From: Solidesulfovibrio carbinoliphilus subsp. oakridgensis
Lineage (GTDB): Bacteria; Desulfobacterota; Desulfovibrionia; Desulfovibrionales; Desulfovibrionaceae
Reading direction: 5' to 3'
DNA: 64,000 nt
Assembly (NCBI RefSeq): GCF_000177215.2
Contig: NZ_CM001368.1
Coordinates: 3,042,117-3,106,116, forward strand
The notes under the pieces are model-generated. The model was given only the letters and a program-made list of their open reading frames with translations. It made no database searches and had not been told where the DNA came from. Both the position numbers and the translations under genes were made by a program. Positions 58,061 through 64,000 of the stretch are shown in pieces; positions within the stretch are counted from its first letter, which is position 1, and every line of letters starts with the position of its first letter.

Positions 58061-59422
58061 ATGCGAGAGCGCATCGGCGCACTGATTCTGGCGGCAGGCA
58101 AGGGGACGCGCATGCGAAGCGACGCCCCCAAGGTCTTAAAGACCCTTCTTGGCGAACCCATGCTCCGGTACGGCCTGGCCGCCCTGGAAAGCCTTTTCGC
58201 GGACCGGGTCCTGACCGTGGTCGGCCACCGGGCCGAACTGGTCGCGGCCGCCTTTCCCGGCCAGGCCTCGCGTTTCGTGGTCCAGGCCGAGCAGCTCGGC
58301 ACCGGCCATGCCCTGGCGGTCGCCCTGCCGCGCCTGCTGGCGGCCGGCCTGACCCACGTGCTGGTGGTCAACGGCGACGCCCCGCTGGTCACGGCCGAAA
58401 GCCTGGACCGGTTTCTGGACCAGGGGCTGGCCGCCGGCGCCGACGTGGCCTTTGTCTCCATCGAGCTGCCCGAGGCCGGGGCCTACGGCCGGGTGGTGCG
58501 CCGGGATGGGGGGGTGCGGATCGTCGAGGCCAAGGACTACGATCCGGCCCGGGACGGCGCCGTGACCGGCGAGATCAACGCCGGGGTCTACCTCCTGCGC
58601 CTGGAGGCCGTGGCGCCCTTCCTGTCGCAACTTACCAACGACAACAAAAGCGGCGAATACTACATCACCGATCTGGTCGGCCTGGCCGCCGGGGCCGGCC
58701 TCTCCGTCCTGGCCGTCAACCGGGGTCCGGACCCGGCCTACCTCGGCATCAACAGCCCCCGCGAACTGGTGGTGGCCGAAGAGGCGCTCCGGCGCCGCAT
58801 CGTCGAGGCCCACCAGGACGCCGGGGTGGTCATCCGGGCGGCGGACGGGGTCCGCATCGGCCCGGACGTCGTCCTCGCGCCCGGGGTCGAGCTGTGCGGG
58901 CCCCTTGAGCTCTATGGCGCGACCGCCATCGCCGCCGGCGCGACGGTCTGTTCGCACGGGGTCCTTGTCGACGCCGCCATCGGCGAAAACGTCACCGTGC
59001 ATCCGTTTTGCCACCTGGAGGGCGCCCGCGTGGCGGCCGGGTGCCAGGTCGGACCGTACGCCCGGCTGCGGCCCGGGGCGGTCCTGGAGGCCGGGGCCCG
59101 GGTCGGCAATTTCGTGGAGATGAAAAAATCGACCCTCGGGCCAGGGGCCAAGGCCGGCCATCTGACCTATCTGGGCGACGCCACGGTCGGGGCCGGCGCC
59201 AACATCGGGGCCGGCACCATCACCTGCAATTACGACGGGGTGCACAAGCACAAGACCGTGATCGGGCAGCGGGCCTTCATCGGCTCCAACTCCGCCCTGG
59301 TCGCGCCGGTCACCATCGGGGAGGGCGCCCTTGTCGGGGCCGGATCCGTGATTACTTCCGATGTGCCGGACGGGGCCCTGGCCCTCGGGCGCGGCAGACA
59401 GGTGACGAAAACCCGCAAATGA
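58061..59422 (+). CDS. glmU: bifunctional UDP-N-acetylglucosamine pyrophosphorylase / glucosamine-1-phosphate N-acetyltransferase
   Basis: GlmU makes UDP-GlcNAc for peptidoglycan and lipopolysaccharide. The 453-residue protein has the pyrophosphorylase domain (LILAAGKGTRMRSDAPKVL near the start, VVNGDAPLVTAESL, EINAGVYLL) and a left-handed beta-helix acetyltransferase domain (about 250-453: VGPYARLRPGAVLEAGARVGNFVEMKKS in part, HLTYLGDATVGAGANIGAGT, then NYDGVHKHKT). The start is ATG 58061 with GGAGACGGCAC upstream; the longer frame is shadow. Confidence 0.97.
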   Translation: MRERIGALILAAGKGTRMRSDAPKVLKTLLGEPMLRYGLAALESLFADRVLTVVGHRAELVAAAFPGQASRFVVQAEQLGTGHALAVALPRLLAAGLTHVLVVNGDAPLVTAESLDRFLDQGLAAGADVAFVSIELPEAGAYGRVVRRDGGVRIVEAKDYDPARDGAVTGEINAGVYLLRLEAVAPFLSQLTNDNKSGEYYITDLVGLAAGAGLSVLAVNRGPDPAYLGINSPRELVVAEEALRRRIVEAHQDAGVVIRAADGVRIGPDVVLAPGVELCGPLELYGATAIAAGATVCSHGVLVDAAIGENVTVHPFCHLEGARVAAGCQVGPYARLRPGAVLEAGARVGNFVEMKKSTLGPGAKAGHLTYLGDATVGAGANIGAGTITCNYDGVHKHKTVIGQRAFIGSNSALVAPVTIGEGALVGAGSVITSDVPDGALALGRGRQVTKTRK

Positions 59423-59465
59423 GCACCCGGCTTGCCTTTCGGGGCAAAGCGGGGTAGGGGTGGGC

Positions 59466-59660
59466 ATGGACATATTTGACGCCCTGGAAGAACGCGTGGA
59501 GCGTCTGGTGGCCCGTAAAAAGGCCCTGGAAGAAGAAAACGCCATGCTTCGGGCCGATGTGGCCCGGCTTGCCGCAGAAAAGGAAGCCGTGGCCCAGCGG
59601 ATCGACGGACTCCTGGGGAAACTCCAGGAAGAGCTTGCAGAGGAGGCTCCCGCCGGCTGA
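59466..59660 (+). CDS. ZapB-like small coiled-coil division protein
   Basis: A 64-residue protein that is one continuous coiled coil: DIFDALEERVERLVARKKAL, then EEENAMLRADVARLAAEKEAV. Size and heptads resemble ZapB, the Z-ring-associated factor. It lies directly before zapA (29 bases), which supports a division role, but coiled coils are easily confused. The start is ATG 59466; GTG 59460 is an alternative. Confidence 0.7.
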   Translation: MDIFDALEERVERLVARKKALEEENAMLRADVARLAAEKEAVAQRIDGLLGKLQEELAEEAPAG

Positions 59661-59689
59661 CACAGCCGCGGGATTCCTCGGGTGGGTCG

Positions 59690-59944
59690 ATGCCAAGCTA
59701 CAGCTTGTCCATATTGGGCTATGAGCTTTCGTTCAAGACGGACGCGCACTCGGAGCGCGTCAACTCCGCCAAGGAATTGGTGGAGCAACGATACAACATG
59801 CTGAAGGCGGGCGGGAAAAATCTCGGTAAGGAGAAATTGCTGGCCTTTGTCGCATTGGGTCTGGCCGATGATGTGCTCATGTCGAACCAGCAGCTCAAGG
59901 ATCTTGAGTCTCGGGCCGGAAAGCTGCTGACCCAGATAGATTGA
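59690..59944 (+). CDS. zapA: cell division protein ZapA
   Basis: ZapA bundles FtsZ filaments at midcell. The 84-residue protein has the ZapA pattern: SYSLSILGYELSFKTDAHSERVNSAKELVEQR (in part) at the N terminus, then a helical dimerisation region ending LLAFVALGLADDVLMSNQQLKDLES. The zapA-6S RNA order that follows is widespread in Proteobacteria. Confidence 0.88.
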   Translation: MPSYSLSILGYELSFKTDAHSERVNSAKELVEQRYNMLKAGGKNLGKEKLLAFVALGLADDVLMSNQQLKDLESRAGKLLTQID

Positions 59945-59966
59945 GGTCGCCAAAGCGGCGACGCAC

Positions 59967-60153
59967 GAAAAGTTCCCTGGGGTGTGCGTGATCGTTGATT
60001 TATTTTTGAGCCGATACTCAAAAATAGGATGCCGCGACGCATGGCCGGTGTGCGTGCCCGGCTCTGTCCGGGTGGCCTGAAGGTCAAACAGGGGCGTCCG
60101 CCTTGGTTGCCAAGGTTCAAAAGAATTGACGACACGGCTCTCTGGGGCTTTTA
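59967..60153 (+). ncRNA. ssrS: 6S RNA
   Basis: 6S RNA mimics an open promoter and sequesters housekeeping RNA polymerase in stationary phase. Recognised by TGAGCCGATA at 60007-60016 (same as the E. coli 5' strand), the 3' strand GTGCCCGGCTCTGTCCGGGTGGCC followed by GAAGGTCAAA, and CCGCCTTGGTTGCCAAGGTTCAA near the 3' end, each with an E. coli counterpart in the same order. The ends pair as a long irregular helix (AAAAGTTCC at 59967 with GGGGCTTTT at 60145). The length is about 187 bases (E. coli 184). It lies just after zapA and before rny. End positions are approximate. Confidence 0.85.
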
Positions 60154-60167
60154 TATAAACCAGCTTC

Positions 60168-60208
60168 CTGGTCGCGGCTGCCGCCCGTGCGGCGGCCCCG
60201 GCGACCGG
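60168..60208 (+). terminator. hairpin downstream of 6S RNA
   Basis: Stem with GGTCGC...GCGACC ends and CTGCCGCCC / GGCGGCCC inner part, loop GTGC. No U-run follows, so it may be a processing or Rho-linked end. The rest of 60209-60323 shows only the rny leader. Confidence 0.45.
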
Positions 60209-60323
60209 ACTGGATTCGCGCCATCCCCCACGCGGCACCCGGCAGGCCGTTTTCCGGATTGAAACATATCCGGTCCCTTGCCCATGGCTGCGGCCGTTTC
60301 CCTTCCCCGCTTCGGGAGAAGTC

Positions 60324-61883
60324 ATGGAATTCTCGACCATATTCATGGGGATTTTTGGCGTGGGGTTGGGCCTGCCGGCCGGGTACTACCTCGACAAGTG
60401 GATTTCGCAAAAGACGCTCAACGAAGCCAGGACCCTGGCCGACCGCATCCTGGACGAAGCCCGCAAGGACGCCTCCGCCCACAAGAAGGAAGTCGTCCTG
60501 GCCGCCCAGGACGAGCAGTTCCGCCAGAAGCAGGAACTCGAAAAGGAATACCGCGACAAGATCAATGCGGTGGAAGAGAAGGAAGAGCAGGTTCTCAAGC
60601 GCCGCGAGCGGCTGGAAGAGAAGCAGGAGCAGATCGTCCAGAAGGAATCCGAGATGCTGGCCGTGGAAAAACGGCTGACCATCAAGGAACGCGAGCTCGG
60701 GGAAAAGGCGGAGGCCCTGGCCCTCTTGGCCGACGAGCACGAGAAGCGGCTCCAGGAAATTTCCGGCCTGACCATGGAAGAGGCCAAAAAACGGCTCATG
60801 GAAGAGGTCGAGTCCAAGACCCGCCACGACGCCGCCCGCATGATCCGCCACATCGAGATGGAAGCCAAGGAAACGGCGGACAAGAGCGGCAAGAAGATCC
60901 TGGCCCTGGCCATCCAGCGCTACGCCGGCGACTTCGTGGCCGAACAGACCGTCACCGCCGTGACCCTGCCCTCCGAGGAAATGAAAGGCCGCATCATCGG
61001 CCGCGAGGGGCGGAACATCCGAGCCCTCGAAGCCGCCACCGGCGTGGACCTCATCATCGACGACACGCCCGAGACCGTCATCCTGTCGGCCTTTTCCCCG
61101 CTCAAGCGCCAGATCGCCAAGATGGCCCTGGAGCGGCTCATCACCGACGGCCGCATCCACCCGGCCCGCATCGAGGACATCGTCAAGAAGTGCGAGCAGG
61201 AGCTCGACGTCAAGATCCGCGAGATCGGCGAGCAGGCCACCTTCGACTGCGGCGTCCACGGCATCCACCCCGAACTGGTCCGGTTCCTCGGCCAGCTCCA
61301 GTACCGCACCAGCTATTCCCAGAACGTGCTCCAGCACTCCCTGGAAGTGGCCGCCCTGGCCGGCATCATGGCCGCCGAGCTCGGCCTCGACGTCAAGCGG
61401 GCCAAGCGGGCGGGGCTCCTCCACGACATCGGCAAGGCCGTGGACCACGAGATCGAAGGCCCCCACGCGGTCATCGGCGCGGATCTGGCCAAGAAGTACG
61501 GCGAACCGGCCGACATCCTCCACGCCATCCAGGCCCACCACGAGGATGTGCCGCCGAAATCCGTGCTGGCCACCCTGGTCCAGGCCTCGGACAGCCTGTC
61601 CGGCGCCCGGCCCGGAGCCCGCAAGGAACTCCTGGAAAGCTACGTCAAGCGCCTGGAAGAGCTCGAGAATCTGGCCACGGACTTCGACGGCGTGTCCAAG
61701 GCCTACGCCATCCAGGCCGGCCGCGAAATCCGGGTGGTGGTCGATTCCGAGCACGTGGACGACGACAAGACGTTCATGCTCTGCAAGGACATCGCCAAGC
61801 GCATCGAGGACAACCTGACCTATCCCGGCCAGATCCGGGTCACGGTCATCCGCGAGAAGCGGGCCGTGGGCTTTGCCAAATAG
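60324..61883 (+). CDS. rny: ribonuclease Y
   Basis: RNase Y is a membrane-bound endoribonuclease that starts mRNA decay. The 519-residue protein has a short N-terminal hydrophobic anchor ([20 protein letters not shown]), a long coiled coil (about 30-200), a KH domain ([36 protein letters not shown], in pieces), an HD domain with [12 protein letters not shown], and a C-terminal domain ending [11 protein letters not shown]. It is followed by ymdB-like, a common rny-ymdB pair. Confidence 0.97.
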   Translation: MEFSTIFMGIFGVGLGLPAGYYLDKWISQKTLNEARTLADRILDEARKDASAHKKEVVLAAQDEQFRQKQELEKEYRDKINAVEEKEEQVLKRRERLEEKQEQIVQKESEMLAVEKRLTIKERELGEKAEALALLADEHEKRLQEISGLTMEEAKKRLMEEVESKTRHDAARMIRHIEMEAKETADKSGKKILALAIQRYAGDFVAEQTVTAVTLPSEEMKGRIIGREGRNIRALEAATGVDLIIDDTPETVILSAFSPLKRQIAKMALERLITDGRIHPARIEDIVKKCEQELDVKIREIGEQATFDCGVHGIHPELVRFLGQLQYRTSYSQNVLQHSLEVAALAGIMAAELGLDVKRAKRAGLLHDIGKAVDHEIEGPHAVIGADLAKKYGEPADILHAIQAHHEDVPPKSVLATLVQASDSLSGARPGARKELLESYVKRLEELENLATDFDGVSKAYAIQAGREIRVVVDSEHVDDDKTFMLCKDIAKRIEDNLTYPGQIRVTVIREKRAVGFAK

Positions 61884-62087
61884 GACGCGGCCAAGCCGCC
61901 GCCCGGGACGCCTCCGCGTCCCGGCGGGGCCGCAGCGCCAGACCGGGGACCAGGGCCGGCGACGGAAAGAGCGACAGGAACGGGGCCTGCAGGTCCGGCG
62001 CCCTTGCCCGGGCCGGGGTGGGCGGCGCCGGCTGGTTTGGCCGGCGGCGCGGCCTCAAGCGGCCAAGTGAAGGGGAGTGACGGCGGC

Positions 62088-62864
62088 ATGCGGGTGCTTT
62101 TTCTCGGCGATATCGTGGGCCGGCCCGGCCGGTCCATCGTGTTCGAGCGCCTGCGGCAGGTCCGGCGCGACTTCCGCCTGGACCTGGTGGTGGCCAACGG
62201 CGAGAACGCCTCGGGCGGCATCGGCATCGCGGCCAAGGTGGCCCGCCAGCTCCTCGACGCCGGCATCGACGTCCTGACCGGCGGCAACCACACCTTCCGC
62301 CACAAGGACATCCACCCGTTTCTCGCGGCCGAACCCCGGATGCTGCGCCCGGCCAACTACCCGGCCGGCGCGCCCGGCCACGGCTGGCAGGTCTTCCGCC
62401 CGTCCGGCCGGGAGCCCTTTGCGGTCATAAACCTCCTTGGCCGGGTGTTCATGGACGCCGTGGACTGCCCGTTCCGGGCGGCCGACGCCATCCTGGCCGA
62501 GCTGCCGGCCGACGTCCGGTTCCGGCTGGTCGATTTCCACGCCGAGGCCACGTCCGAAAAAAGGGCCATGGCCTATTATCTGGACGGCCGGGTCAGCGCG
62601 GTCCTCGGCACCCATACCCACGTCCAGACAAACGATGCCCAGATCCTGCCCCGGGGCACGGCCAGCCTCACCGACTGCGGCATGACCGGCCCCGCCGCCT
62701 CGGCCATCGGCATGGACACCGAAGAGGTCATCGCCCGCTACCTGACCGCCTTGCCCGTCCGGTTCGCGGTAGCCAAGACCCCGCCCGAGATGCAGGGCGC
62801 GCTCATGGATATTGACGCGGCCACGGGCAAGGTCGTAACTATCGCTGCCTGGCGGCATCCCTGA
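62088..62864 (+). CDS. YmdB-like metallophosphoesterase (TIGR00282)
   Basis: A 258-residue metallophosphoesterase of the family that includes B. subtilis YmdB, a 2',3'-cyclic-nucleotide phosphodiesterase. Metal ligands lie in LFLGDIVGRPGR, VVANGENASGG, GGNHTFRHKDI, LVDFHAEATSEKRA and GTHTHVQTND. It is the partner of rny by position. The start is ATG 62088 with AGGGGAG upstream at a long distance (about 12 bases). The 204-base gap before it shows only a CGGGACGC/GCGTCCCG hairpin. Confidence 0.93.
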   Translation: MRVLFLGDIVGRPGRSIVFERLRQVRRDFRLDLVVANGENASGGIGIAAKVARQLLDAGIDVLTGGNHTFRHKDIHPFLAAEPRMLRPANYPAGAPGHGWQVFRPSGREPFAVINLLGRVFMDAVDCPFRAADAILAELPADVRFRLVDFHAEATSEKRAMAYYLDGRVSAVLGTHTHVQTNDAQILPRGTASLTDCGMTGPAASAIGMDTEEVIARYLTALPVRFAVAKTPPEMQGALMDIDAATGKVVTIAAWRHP

Positions 62865-62896
62865 CCGCCGCCGTCGTCCGAACCGGAGGAAATCCC

Positions 62897-63376
62897 ATGC
62901 CCAGCAAACGCATCGCCGCCCTGGCCCTGGCCGCCACATTCGCCTGCCTGGCCGCGACACCGGCCTTGGCCGCGCCCGAGCGCGTGGCCATCTACATGAC
63001 CGTGGGCGGGCCCCTCGAAGTGGTGCGCGACGGCGCGGCCTCCACGGTTCTGCTCGGCGGCCGGGTCATCCACCAGGCCACCGGCGCGGCCCTGACCGCC
63101 CAGTCCTACATGAGCGTCGGCGATCCGGCCGACGGCTACGACGCGGTCCTCATCCGCCACGGCGTGGGCGACGCCGCCTGCCCCATCACCTACGACCTGG
63201 TGACCGTCGGCCCGGACAAGACCTCGGTGGTGGTGCCCGGCATCAACAAGTGCTCGCGCCTGGTCAACATCAATGTGGAAGGCGACAAGCTCATGCTGGT
63301 GACGGAAAAGCAGAACGGCCGCACCGAGATCATCGAATACAACGACAAGCAGCGCCGCAGCGGCGCAAAGCAATAG
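62897..63376 (+). CDS. exported hypothetical protein
   Basis: A 159-residue protein with a signal peptide (about 1-25, ending ATPALAAPE) and no lipobox. The mature part is a likely all-beta domain with two cysteines (DAACPITYDLV, INKCSRLVN) that could form a disulfide. I do not recognise the family. GGAGGAAATCCC precedes the ATG. It lies 32 bases after the ymdB-like gene and 7 bases before the SPOR lipoprotein, so the two are probably cotranscribed. Confidence 0.7.
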   Translation: MPSKRIAALALAATFACLAATPALAAPERVAIYMTVGGPLEVVRDGAASTVLLGGRVIHQATGAALTAQSYMSVGDPADGYDAVLIRHGVGDAACPITYDLVTVGPDKTSVVVPGINKCSRLVNINVEGDKLMLVTEKQNGRTEIIEYNDKQRRSGAKQ

Positions 63377-63383
63377 GCCAGCC

Positions 63384-63752
63384 ATGACGGTGACGCGACT
63401 CCTCGTGCTTCTGGCGACGCTCCTGGCGGTTTCTCTGGGCGGTTGCGCCGAGGAAACGGTCTACGACTGGCAGCGGCCCCACGACACCTATCAGGTCGGC
63501 TCGTTCAGCCAGTACAAGAAAGCGGAAGATCTGAAGAGCACGCTGCAGAAAAACGGCTTTGACAGCCGCATCGAAACGGATATCAAAAACGGCCAGTTCA
63601 CGTTGAACGTCCTGGTCGACGTCTACGACAAGGGCCCGGACACCCTGACCAGGCTCGAACGCATAAGCGGCGTGACGCCCCACCTGCGTGGGCCCAAATC
63701 CGGCAAGCCGGCGTCGGCGTCGCCGCCTCCCATTCCGCCAAGCGGCATCTGA
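63384..63752 (+). CDS. SPOR-like lipoprotein
   Basis: A 122-residue lipoprotein with a hydrophobic start and lipobox SLGGC (Cys21). The mature part (about 35-85: YQVGSFSQYKKAEDLKSTLQ, then GQFTLNVLVDVYD) resembles a SPOR domain, which binds denuded glycan at division sites, though it lacks the most typical C-terminal part. The tail is Pro/Ser-rich. It follows the exported protein by 7 bases. Confidence 0.65.
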   Translation: MTVTRLLVLLATLLAVSLGGCAEETVYDWQRPHDTYQVGSFSQYKKAEDLKSTLQKNGFDSRIETDIKNGQFTLNVLVDVYDKGPDTLTRLERISGVTPHLRGPKSGKPASASPPPIPPSGI

Positions 63753-63776
63753 TGGCGGAGGAAAAGTCGGGGGGAA

Positions 63777-63815
63777 GCCTCCGGCGGCCAAAGGGCTGCC
63801 GCCCTTTGGAATCCT
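63777..63815 (+). repeat. modular palindromic intergenic repeat, copy J
   Basis: Head GCCTCCGGCGGCC, stem AAAGGGCTGCCGCCCTTT, then GGAATCC. It lies 25 bases after the stop of the SPOR lipoprotein gene in the same orientation. The stem is the AAAGGGC type also seen in copy G. Confidence 0.85.
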
Positions 63816-63863
63816 CGAAGGCTTGCGGCGTGCGGGATATTGTAGCCTGAAGTCTGTTTGCGC

Positions 63864-63893
63864 TTGAGAAAAATTTAAATATTTTGGTATATT
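63864..63893 (+). promoter_or_regulatory. putative promoter at the end of the window
   Basis: TTGAGA, 18-base AT-rich spacer, TATATT. It is the only AT-rich stretch near the end; the gene it would serve lies beyond base 64000, as no start with a credible frame is seen in 63894-64000. Confidence 0.45.
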
Positions 63894-64000
63894 GTTTCCG
63901 CAATCCGCAACCGCGGATCGTGGAGACGCGACGCGGGCGGGTTCCCGGCCACGGCCGCCATGGCCCGTTCCTGCCGGCCCGAACGTCCCCGGCCCAAAGC

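Overview
The window is a GC-rich chromosomal segment of a sulfate-reducing deltaproteobacterium, most likely Desulfovibrionaceae (Desulfovibrio magneticus / Solidesulfovibrio type). The evidence is the siroheme-dependent Ahb heme genes around hemB, an F1-type ATP synthase operon with both b and b' subunits but no a or c, the recA-alaS order, the ribE-ribAB-ribH-nusB-leuS series, and many short GC-rich palindromic repeats between genes. The family assignment is inference; there is no rRNA in the window.

Layout. 0.2-6.2 kb: glycogen branching enzyme, an MBL hydrolase, two small lipoproteins, a PP-loop tRNA-thiolation-like protein and recA. 6.6-11.8 kb: alaS, an orphan yjhX toxin-like gene and aldA. 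11.9-20 kb (minus strand): a lipoprotein, a small helical protein, a zinc-ribbon/Yip1 membrane protein, a glycosyltransferase, then fliS, fliD and flagellin, with recognisable sigma-54 (fliD) and sigma-28 (fliC) promoters. 20.4-26.6 kb (minus): tsaB, rseP, dxr, an unrecognised 511-residue protein, cdsA and a hypothetical gene. 26.7-29.7 kb: histidine kinase, response regulator and methyltransferase. 29.8-35.3 kb: ahbC, an HDOD gene, hemB and ahbD, i.e. steps of porphyrin and siroheme-to-heme synthesis; the ahbAB siroheme decarboxylase is not here. 35.5-43.4 kb: acyltransferase, then (minus) leuS, nusB, ribH, ribAB, a foreign-looking AT-rich gene, and ribE. 43.5-45 kb: ogt and a YhcC-type radical SAM protein. 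45.1-51.3 kb: the elongasome genes mreB, mreC, mreD, mrdA, rodA and a bactofilin. 51.4-58 kb: atpF'FHAGDC plus a second epsilon-subunit gene. 58-63.8 kb: glmU, zapB-like, zapA, 6S RNA, rny, ymdB-like, an exported protein and a SPOR lipoprotein.

Most striking points: (1) a modular family of palindromic intergenic repeats, with one copy supplying the last codons of a response regulator and another supplying the ribosome binding site of ogt; (2) an AT-rich membrane-protein gene inserted between ribE and ribAB; (3) mreC appears to start at an AUU codon; (4) a second ATP synthase epsilon gene beyond the operon terminator; (5) an unannotated 6S RNA between zapA and rny. No CRISPR array, tRNA, rRNA, transposase or integrase was found.
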